DNA of 7,191 bases, taken from NCBI GenBank assembly GCA_026414245.1, contig JAOAJJ010000057.1, positions 1 to 7,191 on the forward strand, written 5' to 3'. Positions 1-6,995 of this stretch are shown in pieces; position 1 is the first letter of the stretch, and the number at the start of each line of letters is the position of its first letter. The position numbers and the translations under genes were made by a program. A model generated the notes under the pieces. The model did no database searches. It was given only the letters and a program-made list of their open reading frames with translations, and was not told where the DNA came from. Source of the stretch: Candidatus Bathyarchaeota archaeon (GTDB taxonomy: Archaea; Thermoproteota; Bathyarchaeia; Bathyarchaeales; DTEX01).

Positions 1-434
1 CCTCCAAACTCTGGGCGGGCCATTACCATATTTATGGTGAAAACGTGATCTCTAGCCGTGAAGGGGTGCCCATCGTTCCATGTCACTCCTCTTCTAATGC
101 GGTAAATCAACTTTGTATAGTTATTTTCGTACTCCCACCCAGTTGTCCTCCAATATATTATTTCTCCAGTAGCATAATTAATATACCAGTCATACTCTTG
201 CACTATCTGATGCCAGCCGGACCCCCACTGAGTCCCTTGAGGAATGTATGGATTAGCTGAGTCAAACACCGTGAAATATTGCGGGGCCATTATCTCCGTG
301 ATAAGCGTTTGCTCTCTGGGAACGGGTAGCGTTACCTGCGCAACAACGTTTTTCGGAAACAATATTATTATGCCAGAGATCGCTAGAAGAGTTATTAACG
401 CAAAATTTAGAAGAATCGCCTTTGTCATATTCAT
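1..434 (-). CDS. ABC transporter solute-binding protein, family 5 (peptide/nickel/oligosaccharide class), N-terminal part
   Basis: This frame runs open from ATG at 434 to the window edge, giving the first 144 residues of a secreted binding protein that would capture substrate outside the membrane for the permeases encoded just upstream. It has a signal peptide: NMTK start, hydrophobic stretch at residues about 7-26, and a likely cleavage after VVA at 30-32, just before QVTLP. The mature part includes the family 5 hallmark GVTWNDGHPFTARD at 116-129, followed by VFTINMVM, which matches the usual 'G..W.DG.P.TA.DV..' signature. A GAGGGA Shine-Dalgarno (448-443) lies 8 bases before the ATG; a second ATG two codons on (428) has poorer spacing. 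The full protein should be about 500-800 residues, so most of it is missing here. It follows the two permease genes on the same strand after 157 bases. Family is well supported. The substrate could be peptide or oligosaccharide, and the neighbouring glycoside hydrolase favours sugar (inference). Confidence 0.88.
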   Translation of the reverse strand, partial: MNMTKAILLNFALITLLAISGIIILFPKNVVAQVTLPVPREQTLITEIMAPQYFTVFDSANPYIPQGTQWGSGWHQIVQEYDWYINYATGEIIYWRTTGWEYENNYTKLIYRIRRGVTWNDGHPFTARDHVFTINMVMARPEFG

Positions 435-442
435 AAACAAAT

Positions 443-480
443 TCCCTCAAATAATAAGGAACTAGGGAATATTTATTTAA
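443..480 (-). promoter_or_regulatory. Putative archaeal promoter and ribosome binding site of the binding-protein gene
   Basis: On the minus strand a purine-rich GCGAAAAC precedes TTAAATAAATAT (480-469), resembling a BRE plus TATA box. A transcription start about 25 bases downstream would fall near 449 and leave a leader of about 15 bases just containing the GAGGGA Shine-Dalgarno (448-443). This would let the binding protein be transcribed separately from, and more strongly than, the permeases. Assigned by eye only; AT-rich intergenic DNA gives many such matches. Confidence 0.4.
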
Positions 481-591
481 GGTTTTCGCAAAAATTCAAT
501 TTATCTTCGATCTTTTCCGGTCTCAGAATTCTACAAGCCCTACTTTCATATAATTAAGGGTTTAGATAACTTTGAGTTTTCATCAATCGTT

Positions 592-1485
592 TTAAATTCC
601 CGTTATCTTCTTAAGTCTCGGGTTGAAAATTTCCTCCAATCCTATATTGATAAGGCTTAATGAAGTGAATAAAAGAATTAAGGTTATTGCTGGAGATAGT
701 AATATATGATAGTGTCTTAAGGATAAGGCTCCAAATGCGAGGGCCCAATTTATCATAAGCCCAAGCGACGGAATCTCCCCTGGACCTAGACCTAGCAATC
801 TTATTCCTGTCTCAGCAAATATAGCCCCTATTATCGCGTTGGTGAGACCCAGTCCTATGAATGGAGCGATGTTTGGAAGAATCTCCTTAAACATTATTTC
901 GAAGCTGTTGAGACCCGTCACCTTAGCTAAATCAATATAAGGTCTCTCTTTTAAACTTAATATTTGCGCCCTTACTACACGAGCACTTGCCGGCCAACTA
1001 AATATCGCCAAAACAATGCACATCAGGATTAAGTTCAATCTCGTATAAGCTGCAACAGCTATTAAAATTGGCAAGCTCGGTATAACAAGCACGGTGTTCG
1101 TTACGCCATTAAGCGTCTCATCGATTTTACCGCCCAGGTAGCCGGCCGCCATAGCTATAATGACTCCAATTAGAGTAGCTATTCCCCCGGAGATCGCCCC
1201 TATAAGCAGAGAATTCTTTAGGCTTGCCAGCAATAAAGCAAGCACATCCCTCCCGTAATGATCTGTTCCTAGGGGGTGTTCAAGGGAAGGGGGTAAATAT
1301 TTGTCAAAGGTGCCGGATTTAAGAACACCTTGACCCTTAAGGATATAGCCGTTTATTATAGGTTCCGCCAGAGACAATATTATGAACAAAGTAATTATGC
1401 TGAAGCCTATGTTAAAAATTATTGATCTCTTAAAAAAGTTTAGGGAACTTAGCATTTTCTTTTTAAGGTCAAATACCAACGTCAT
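592..1485 (-). CDS. ABC transporter permease, DppC/OppC type
   Basis: This is the second inner permease subunit of a Dpp/Opp-class importer; it pairs with the DppB-type protein to form the membrane channel. From the ATG at 1485 the protein has 297 residues, the usual size. Visible features (ATG numbering) are an N-terminal membrane helix around 23-42; the HPLGTDHYGRD motif at 70-80, highly typical of DppC proteins; a block of hydrophobic segments; and the EAA loop around 184-205 (DLAKVTGLNSFEIMFKEILPN), which contacts the ATPase. It ends with LEEIFNPRLKK, the normal family ending. Start choice: a TTG at 1497 would add four residues (MASE) and overlap the upstream gene by 11 bases, but its only purine-rich stretch sits directly against it. 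The ATG at 1485 begins one base after the upstream stop (TGA-A-ATG), typical of translational coupling, so I prefer it. It is clearly co-transcribed with the DppB-type gene. Confidence 0.93.
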   Translation of the reverse strand: MTLVFDLKKKMLSSLNFFKRSIIFNIGFSIITLFIILSLAEPIINGYILKGQGVLKSGTFDKYLPPSLEHPLGTDHYGRDVLALLLASLKNSLLIGAISGGIATLIGVIIAMAAGYLGGKIDETLNGVTNTVLVIPSLPILIAVAAYTRLNLILMCIVLAIFSWPASARVVRAQILSLKERPYIDLAKVTGLNSFEIMFKEILPNIAPFIGLGLTNAIIGAIFAETGIRLLGLGPGEIPSLGLMINWALAFGALSLRHYHILLSPAITLILLFTSLSLINIGLEEIFNPRLKKITGI

Positions 1486-1486
1486 T

Positions 1487-2494
1487 TCACTCGCCAATCC
1501 TTATTCTCGGGTCAATTAAGGGATAAATTAAATCCATTATTAGATTGGCTGTGAGAACCGTAAAAATAGACATTAATACGATTCCTTGAATAGTGTTATA
1601 ATCAAGAATGTTAATGGCAAACTGTAATAAACCGCCTACTCCAGGATACTGAAAAATCCATTCCACGAGATAAGATCCGTTCACTATAAATCCAAGTGAC
1701 ATCGCCAGCCCTGTTGCTTGGGGCAATAGAGCATTCCTCAGAACATATCTATTCAGCAACCTTATCTTTTTTAATCCCTTAGCTTGAGCAAATAGGAGAT
1801 AGTCTTCGCCCACTATTGATATTGTAATAAACCTTGCGGAGAGAAGCCAACCGAAAGTTGAAATCAACACTAAAGATAAAACGGGAAGAAAAGAGTTGTA
1901 AAATAAGTTTACCATGAATTCCAGAGAAAATATGTTTGCTTGGAGTGATAGAGCAAACCTTGGTGGAAAAACGCGAAAAACATAAGATAGCAGCAAAACT
2001 AAGAGTACAGCGGCAATATAATATGGTATTTGAGACGTAGCTAACGCTATCGAAAAGAGTATGGAGTCGATCTTAGTACCCCGTTTCCAACCTGCGAATG
2101 CGCCCGCTATAGTGCCAATAACCCAAGAGATCACCGTGGCTAAACCTAAGAGGAAAATCGTCCACGGCAATCTAAAAGTAATAATATCTTGAACTGGAGT
2201 AGGGAACGCTACAAATGATGGCCCTAAATCAAAATTTAGGAAAACTCTTTCCAGATAGCGCCTATACTGGGTGAATATATCGCCTTCAAGACCAAAACTA
2301 GCCTTCCATACATTTATAGCCTCCATAGACATTGGCGAAAATGAATATCTCTGCTCGATCATTCTGACAAAGCGGGTTACAGGATCCCCCGGTATCATGC
2401 GTAAAAAGAAAAATACTATTGTAAATGATAGGAACAAGGTAATTAAATAAATGATTACTCGCCGAATAATATAGTAAAAAATTTTTTCTCTCAT
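1487..2494 (-). CDS. ABC transporter permease, DppB/OppB type
   Basis: This is the first inner permease subunit of a Dpp/Opp-class importer, located in the cytoplasmic membrane. It has 335 residues, normal for the family. In order: a first helix at about 8-32; the conserved PGDP at 35-38; a long extracytoplasmic segment to about 108; helices near 111-136, 145-172 and 195-220; an EAA loop at about 230-258 (AQAKGL then VLRNALLP), the ATPase docking site; the family motif VEWIFQYPGVGGLL at 277-290; a last helix near 303-325; and the terminal DPRIRIG. Upstream of the ATG is AGGTTGATGATCAATT, where AGG or TGATC could pair with the 16S 3' end, so the ribosome site is moderate. It is the first gene of the minus-strand operon and diverges from the glycoside hydrolase gene. 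No ATPase is visible. Peptide and sugar importers of this class cannot be separated from permease sequence by eye. Confidence 0.94.
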   Translation of the reverse strand: MREKIFYYIIRRVIIYLITLFLSFTIVFFFLRMIPGDPVTRFVRMIEQRYSFSPMSMEAINVWKASFGLEGDIFTQYRRYLERVFLNFDLGPSFVAFPTPVQDIITFRLPWTIFLLGLATVISWVIGTIAGAFAGWKRGTKIDSILFSIALATSQIPYYIAAVLLVLLLSYVFRVFPPRFALSLQANIFSLEFMVNLFYNSFLPVLSLVLISTFGWLLSARFITISIVGEDYLLFAQAKGLKKIRLLNRYVLRNALLPQATGLAMSLGFIVNGSYLVEWIFQYPGVGGLLQFAINILDYNTIQGIVLMSIFTVLTANLIMDLIYPLIDPRIRIGE

Positions 2495-2495
2495 A

Positions 2496-2567
2496 ATTGA
2501 TCATCAACCTTTCAATTAACTTCTAATTAAACATAAATAAAAATTTTTTGTTATCGTATTGATCATC
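2496..2567. repeat. Pair of 10-base direct repeats (ATTGATCATC) in the divergent intergenic region
   Basis: ATTGATCATC occurs exactly at 2496-2505 and again at 2558-2567, start to start 62 bases apart, close to six helical turns. Each copy contains the palindrome TGATCA. The two copies bracket the TATA candidate of the permease operon, a plausible place for a repressor or activator pair. An alternative for the left copy is that its minus-strand TGATC is simply part of the permease Shine-Dalgarno. A near copy (ATTGATCAT) also lies inside the hydrolase coding sequence at 4138-4146, so chance is a real possibility. Confidence 0.35.
2534..2541 (-). promoter_or_regulatory. Putative TATA box for the permease operon
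   Basis: On the minus strand ACAAAAAATT leads into TTTATTTA (2541-2534), a BRE/TATA-like arrangement. A start about 26 bases downstream, near 2511, would give a leader of about 17 bases ending at the ATG at 2494 and holding the AGGTTGATGATC ribosome site. The whole region is AT-rich, so the exact box is uncertain. Confidence 0.35.
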
Positions 2568-2626
2568 CTTAATTGATAAAGTTATGAGTGATTCGACCTC
2601 CCAGCAAAATAGCAAAAATAACAATA

Positions 2627-2635
2627 GATTTATTT
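2627..2635 (+). promoter_or_regulatory. Putative TATA box for the glycoside hydrolase gene
   Basis: GATTTATTT at 2627-2635 lies about 40 bases before the ATG at 2671, so transcription would begin near 2657 with a leader of about 14 bases. An alternative AT-rich box, CAAAAATAAC at 2615-2622 and flanks, would give a longer leader. The only Shine-Dalgarno-like bases are GAAGGA (2655-2660), 10 bases from the ATG, which is weak. Low confidence, by eye. Confidence 0.28.
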
Positions 2636-2670
2636 GAGGAGCTCTTAACTTAGAGAAGGAAGCTGAGTTC

Positions 2671-4884
2671 ATGTTCAGAATTATGAAGTATAAAGGCTGC
2701 ATCTTTATCTCCATAAATGGCAGAATAGCGCCCGCAGTCTTAGCTTATACTGCGCCTAAGTATTGGCCAGACTTTAGGAGAACTGGAATACAAATAGTGA
2801 CATACCCGATATCGGTCGGTTGGATTGGGCCGGGAAAATTCGATTATACTGAAACAGATAGGCAGATCGAAGAGTTTCTTTCAGTTAGCCCAGAGACCCT
2901 TATACTTCCGCGAATAACTTTCCCTGGCTCAAATAATGATTGGTGGTGTAAGATTCATCCAGAGGAGCTTGTTAAGCTTTCTAATGGTGAATATGGATCG
3001 GGTCATTCAAGCGCCTCGTTAACTTGGTGTAAAGAGGCTGGTGACGCCCTCTTAAAATTTATAGAGCACATAGAGAAATCGGACTACGCAGACAATATAA
3101 TTGGTTATCACATATGTGATGGACATTTCTCAGAGTGGTTTGCATGGGACTCCGCTAATTTCGAGAGGGAAGTCCATAACCTTCGTTATGTTTGTAGCTC
3201 AGGTTTTAATGCAGAACATTGCCCGACACCATGGCCCGATTACTCTAAACCGATGACTAAGGCTTTTAGAGAATGGTTGTATGAGAAGTATCGTGGGGAC
3301 GTAGAAGCCTTACGAAAGGCGTGGCGAGACCCAGATGTTGATTTTTCTACGGTGGAAATCCCTCCACGAGTAGAGAGAGTTTCCTCAGAAAATTTTCTTA
3401 TTCGTGATCCGGCTAAATGCATGAAAGTGATTGATTATGATCTATGCTTTCAAGATGTTCATACAGATATGCTTTTAAGGCTTTGCCGCTCCGCCAAAGA
3501 AAAGGTCGGTGCAAGAAAAATCGTTGGTGTTTTTTATGGATATATCTGGACTAGTTTCTTCCGAGGGTTCTATATGCAAAATGCTGGTCATCTAGCTTTC
3601 TCTAAAGTATTGCATTCACCCTATATAGATTTTATCGCCGCCCCCTGCGATTACGATAACCGGGGCACTGAAGGCGTATGCTTCTCACAATCCATACCTG
3701 AAACTGTTGTACTTCACGGTAAACTTTTCTTTAACGAGGTAGATTCAAAAACTTTTCTTACAGATCCACAGATGAAATGGCATCATAAGGAAGATTTGAA
3801 GCCCAGATCCCTCGAGGAAACCATAGAGATCATAAAACGTAACTACAGTTATACGCATAGCATAGGCGTAGGCATGTGGTGGACTGATCTCTTCGGTCAA
3901 GGTTGGTACCATCATGAAGAGATACTTCAAGCACTAACCAAAATACAGAAAATTGAAGAAAGTCTCTTAGATCTCGACCGCTCATCAAACCATGAAATTG
4001 CTGTTATTCTAGATGAGAAAAGTTTGCTATATGAGAGACCTTGCCAAAACCTAATGATGGCGCTTCGATCTGTATGGAGACAGTGGGAGCTAGCATACAT
4101 AGGGGCACCCTTCGACACATATCTACAAAGCGACTTTATTGATCATGAGGAAACATTAAAGAGATATAAAATGTATATATTTCCCAACAACATTCGCATG
4201 ACAAGCGACGAAATAGAAAAAATTAAAGATGTTGTGGTAAAAGATGGAAAAGTCGTTGTTTGGATATGGGCGCCAGGCTTCATTATAGATGATTATGTGT
4301 CAATCACGAACATCGTTGATCTAACTGGAATAAACGTTAATTGCGAGAATTTTGAGACTCGCCTTCACGTCGACATCACTAATTACGCTCATCCCATAAC
4401 GGCAAATCTGCCAAGGGGATCATGTTTTGGACCAGAGATGAGCAGATGGCATGCAATATTGTTTAAAGAGTCAGGGTTTATTGAGGATGATCCCAATTTC
4501 ACAATAGGTCCGGTCTTTTATAGCGATGACTCGGAAGCGCTTATTCTTGGAAGAATATCTGCGAACGATAAGCCGGGTTTGGTGATTAAAGAGTTCGGTG
4601 ACTGGACGTCGATTTACTCATCTGTACCAATGTTGTCTAAGGACATTGTTAGAAATATTGCAAAATTCGCGGGTGTACATATATACGTTGAGAGCGGAGA
4701 TTTAGTATACGCTAATAAACATTTCTTATGCGTGTATCCGAGGTTAGGGGGCAAAAAGGTTATCAGTCTTCCAGAACCTAAAACAGTCATAGATCTTTGG
4801 AACGATAATTTGGTTGCAGAGAACACGCGCAGATTTGAAGCTACCATGGAGCCTAATAGGGCATACATGTACCTGCTGGAATAG
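2671..4884 (+). CDS. Clan GH-A glycoside hydrolase-like protein with beta-galactosidase trimerisation domain
   Basis: This is a predicted retaining glycosidase of 737 residues with no signal peptide or membrane helix, hence cytoplasmic. Residues about 12-425 look like a TIM barrel: an N-terminal strand with INGRIAPAVL, WIGPGKFDYTETD at 51-63, PRITFPG at 80-86, then WW and HPEE at 91-99. Two glutamates suit the catalytic pair of a GH-A enzyme: E155 in GHFSEWF as acid/base, and E356 in LFFNEVDSKT as nucleophile. Residues about 440-680 resemble the beta-galactosidase trimerisation domain, with EIAVILDEKS at 442-451 and YIFPNNIRMTSDEIEKI followed by DGKVVVWIWAPGF (502-537). The last 50 residues (ISLPEPKTVIDLW onward) look like the small C-terminal beta domain. 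Length matches GH42-like proteins, but the acid/base context lacks the classic NE pair of GH42. Start: ATG at 2671 with weak GAAGGA upstream; ATG at 2683 has none. It diverges from a Dpp-class importer, suggesting hydrolysis of an imported glycoside. Fold is fairly sure; exact substrate is unknown. Confidence 0.82.
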   Translation: MFRIMKYKGCIFISINGRIAPAVLAYTAPKYWPDFRRTGIQIVTYPISVGWIGPGKFDYTETDRQIEEFLSVSPETLILPRITFPGSNNDWWCKIHPEELVKLSNGEYGSGHSSASLTWCKEAGDALLKFIEHIEKSDYADNIIGYHICDGHFSEWFAWDSANFEREVHNLRYVCSSGFNAEHCPTPWPDYSKPMTKAFREWLYEKYRGDVEALRKAWRDPDVDFSTVEIPPRVERVSSENFLIRDPAKCMKVIDYDLCFQDVHTDMLLRLCRSAKEKVGARKIVGVFYGYIWTSFFRGFYMQNAGHLAFSKVLHSPYIDFIAAPCDYDNRGTEGVCFSQSIPETVVLHGKLFFNEVDSKTFLTDPQMKWHHKEDLKPRSLEETIEIIKRNYSYTHSIGVGMWWTDLFGQGWYHHEEILQALTKIQKIEESLLDLDRSSNHEIAVILDEKSLLYERPCQNLMMALRSVWRQWELAYIGAPFDTYLQSDFIDHEETLKRYKMYIFPNNIRMTSDEIEKIKDVVVKDGKVVVWIWAPGFIIDDYVSITNIVDLTGINVNCENFETRLHVDITNYAHPITANLPRGSCFGPEMSRWHAILFKESGFIEDDPNFTIGPVFYSDDSEALILGRISANDKPGLVIKEFGDWTSIYSSVPMLSKDIVRNIAKFAGVHIYVESGDLVYANKHFLCVYPRLGGKKVISLPEPKTVIDLWNDNLVAENTRRFEATMEPNRAYMYLLE

Positions 4885-4895
4885 GATTGAAATCT

Positions 4896-4946
4896 GGAGG
4901 ACGCCAATGAAATATGATCGTGTATATTGGCTATGATTCTCGATGA
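4896..4946 (+). other. Orphan Shine-Dalgarno with two tiny overlapping reading frames after the hydrolase gene
   Basis: Twelve bases past the hydrolase stop is a full GGAGG (4896-4900), six bases before an ATG at 4907. The frame there is only nine codons (MKYDRVYWL, stop at 4934-4936). A second ATG at 4914 in another frame gives MIVYIGYDSR, stop at 4944-4946. The signal has ideal spacing but no gene follows before the convergent acetyl-CoA synthetase end. It may be the decayed start of a lost third gene or chance. The rest of the 92-base convergent gap (4885-4976) shows no convincing T-run terminator or hairpin. Confidence 0.3.
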
Positions 4947-4976
4947 ACTTGGATACCCCGTTTAATCCTTCAGTCC

Positions 4977-6944
4977 CTATCTTCTGTACTCAATCTTCTC
5001 TTTCAGCATTTGAACGGATTCTGGGTTCATCAATGTCGTTACGTCGCCAGGGGGCTCTTTTCTCAACAGCGCCCTGAGGATTCTACGCATAATTTTTCCG
5101 CTCCTAGTCTTCGGTAAATCATCTACGAAAAACACCTTTTCAGGTCTAGCTATCGGCCCTATAATTTTATCAACAGTCTTCTTTATCTCTGCCTCAAGAT
5201 CGCTTGAGGGTTTGTATCCCGGCTTTAAGATAACGAACGCTATCGGGGTCTCACCTTTAACCTCATGTGGCGCTGGTACAACTGCGCATTCAACAACAGC
5301 TGGATGCTGCGCTATAGCATTCTCGACCTCTGCATTAGCTATTCTGTGCCCAGCAACCTTCATCACATCGTCAACCCTACCAGTTATCCTAATGTTACCC
5401 ATCTCATCATATATATAGGCTCCATCACCCGTATAGAAAACCCTATCGCCGTAAACGCTGAAATACTGCTGCCTAAACCTCTCCGGATCCTTATATATTG
5501 TTCTGAGCATACCTGGCGCGAATGGCGGCAGATGAACAAGGTAACCGTTTTCACCGGGGCTCAGCGGCTTCCCATCCTCTGAAAGGACGGCGAACCTCAC
5601 GCCTGGAAAAGGTCTTCCAGCAACCGTCGGTATAAACGGCCCTATTCCGGGCAGCGAATGAATTAGTGTTCCACCAGTCTCGGTCTGCCACCATGTATCA
5701 ATTATCAGGCATCTGCCACCCCCAACAACGTTAAAGTACCATAGCCAAGCATCCTCATTTATTGGTTCCCCAACGGTTCCAAGGATCCTAAGGGTGCTTA
5801 GATCATGTTTCTTAACCCATTCGTCACCGTACTTCATAAGCATTCTTATGGCGGTCGGCGCCGTATAGAACACCGTTACACCATGCTCCTCCACTATCTG
5901 CCACCATCTATCTGGAGCAGGATAGTCGGGCGCGCCCTCATAGATCAGGAATGTTGCGCCGTTGAGAAGCGGCCCATAGCAATTATAAGTATGCCCGGTT
6001 ATCCAGCCGATGTCCGCTGTACAGAAGAATAAATCATCATCGTGTAGGTCGAAGGCTAATTTCGCTGTCCAGTACGCTTGTACAGCATAGCCTCCAACAT
6101 GATGCTCTATCCCCTTAGGTTTACCGGTTGTCCCACTCGTATATAATATGAAGTGAATGTCTTCACTGTCCAGCGCTTCAGGCTCACAGTAGGGCTCAGC
6201 TTCCTTCATTAACTCATGCCACCAATAGTCGCGGCCCTCAACCATATTCACGTTTAAGTCAAGTCTTTTGACGACAACTACCTTCTCTATTGTTGTCCCT
6301 TCAACACCTACGTCGGCGTTGGCTTTCAGGTTAATTATGCTTCCTCTTCTATAGTATCCGTTGGCGGTGATAAGCAGCTTTGCTTCAGCATCGAGCATTC
6401 TATCTCTAAGCGACTGACCGCTGAACGCTGAGAAGACAACGCTGTGAACTGCGCCTATCCGGGCGCAGGCGAGCATCGCTATAATAGTCTCCGGGATCAT
6501 AGGCATATATATGCCAACTCTATCGCCCTTTTTCACACCCAGCCTTTTAAGGACATTTGCAAACTTATTGACCTCACGGTAAAGGTTATAGTAAGTTAAA
6601 GCTCTATGCTGTTCTTCAGGCGGCTCCGGCTCCCAAATCACGGCAACCTTATTCCTACGCCAAGTTTCAATATGCCTGTCAACAGCATTATAACATATGT
6701 TAAGCTTTCCGCCAACAAACCATTTGTAGAAGGGCGGTTCGTGGACGAAAGTCTCATCCCACTCTTTAAACCATGTTATACCCTCTTTAGCCAGCTTAGC
6801 CCACCAAGCTACCGGGTCTTCAGCGGCTTCCTTGTAGATTTTCTCATCACTAACCCAAGCTTTCCTCCTCATCTCCTCTGAAGGCCAGAATACATTCTTC
6901 CTCTCAGAGTCTTCAATAATCCATTTAATAGATCCACCTCTCAA
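4977..6944 (-). CDS. acs: Acetyl-CoA synthetase, AMP-forming (acetate--CoA ligase)
   Basis: Converts acetate, ATP and CoA to acetyl-CoA, AMP and pyrophosphate through an acetyl-adenylate, in the cytoplasm. From a TTG at 6944 it has 655 residues, the normal length (about 650). In TTG numbering: the N-terminal ACAS domain includes DPVAWWAKL at 43-51; the P-loop-like motif TSGTTGKPKG at 269-278; TADIGWITGH at 309-318; GEPI at 392-395; TWWQTETGG at 417-425, whose tryptophan shapes the small acetate pocket in characterised Acs enzymes; GRVDDVMKVAGHR at 522-534 around the domain hinge; and PKTRSGK at 611-617, with K617 as the catalytic lysine acetylated in bacterial Acs. Start: the open frame extends to ATG 7046, but that would place the promoter inside the gene. 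The TTG has GGAGG (6956-6952) seven bases upstream and a TATA box placed right for it. It is convergent with the hydrolase and probably monocistronic. By eye it is more GC-rich than the transporter genes. Propionate use cannot be excluded. Confidence 0.96.
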   Translation of the reverse strand: MRGGSIKWIIEDSERKNVFWPSEEMRRKAWVSDEKIYKEAAEDPVAWWAKLAKEGITWFKEWDETFVHEPPFYKWFVGGKLNICYNAVDRHIETWRRNKVAVIWEPEPPEEQHRALTYYNLYREVNKFANVLKRLGVKKGDRVGIYMPMIPETIIAMLACARIGAVHSVVFSAFSGQSLRDRMLDAEAKLLITANGYYRRGSIINLKANADVGVEGTTIEKVVVVKRLDLNVNMVEGRDYWWHELMKEAEPYCEPEALDSEDIHFILYTSGTTGKPKGIEHHVGGYAVQAYWTAKLAFDLHDDDLFFCTADIGWITGHTYNCYGPLLNGATFLIYEGAPDYPAPDRWWQIVEEHGVTVFYTAPTAIRMLMKYGDEWVKKHDLSTLRILGTVGEPINEDAWLWYFNVVGGGRCLIIDTWWQTETGGTLIHSLPGIGPFIPTVAGRPFPGVRFAVLSEDGKPLSPGENGYLVHLPPFAPGMLRTIYKDPERFRQQYFSVYGDRVFYTGDGAYIYDEMGNIRITGRVDDVMKVAGHRIANAEVENAIAQHPAVVECAVVPAPHEVKGETPIAFVILKPGYKPSSDLEAEIKKTVDKIIGPIARPEKVFFVDDLPKTRSGKIMRRILRALLRKEPPGDVTTLMNPESVQMLKEKIEYRR

Positions 6945-6951
6945 CTGCGAG

Positions 6952-6995
6952 CCTCCAGAGTTATTTTTAGAGAAGAAAATTAATCGAAAATATAA
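6952..6995 (-). promoter_or_regulatory. Archaeal promoter and ribosome binding site of acs
   Basis: On the minus strand GGGAAAAATGC is followed by TTATATTT (6995-6988), a good BRE/TATA pair. A start about 25 bases on, near 6965, leaves a leader of about 20 bases containing GGAGG (6956-6952), seven bases before the TTG at 6944. These spacings agree with each other and fix the start codon. A second purine-rich GAGGTGGATC lies just inside the gene (6940-6931), but the only ATG after it is out of frame and stops after three codons. Confidence 0.55.

Noticed and set aside
262..450. Minus-strand frame of 62 codons starting MREFVYEYDK
   Set aside because: It is an alternate frame of the binding-protein gene. 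The frame starting at 434 has a signal peptide, a ribosome site and the family 5 signature, and stays open to the edge.
45..465. Two plus-strand frames opposite the binding-protein gene
   Set aside because: Both are antisense to a well-supported coding frame and show no recognisable motifs or ribosome sites.
1486..1497. TTG start at 1497 for the DppC-type permease
   Set aside because: It would overlap the upstream gene by 11 bases and its purine-rich stretch abuts the codon. The ATG at 1485 directly after the TGA fits coupled translation. The difference is only four residues.
2298..2507. Minus-strand frame starting MMINYERK overlapping the DppB-type gene
   Set aside because: It is out of frame with a clear permease that has all family motifs; the peptide has no family features.
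4614..4907. 97-codon minus-strand frame inside the hydrolase 3' end
   Set aside because: It is antisense to conserved C-terminal domain coding sequence, with no ribosome site or domain of its own.
4885..4976. Search for a terminator between the convergent hydrolase and acs genes
   Set aside because: No stable GC-rich hairpin or long T-run is visible on either strand, so no terminator is called.
5212..5582. Plus-strand frames of 68 and 105 codons within acs
   Set aside because: They are antisense shadows of the conserved acs coding region; cysteine- and histidine-rich composition here reflects the reverse complement of acs codons.
6921..6940. Second Shine-Dalgarno-like GAGGTGGATC followed by ATG inside the acs start region
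   Set aside because: The ATG is out of frame with acs and stops after three codons; an in-frame ATT start would be very rare compared with the well-spaced TTG.
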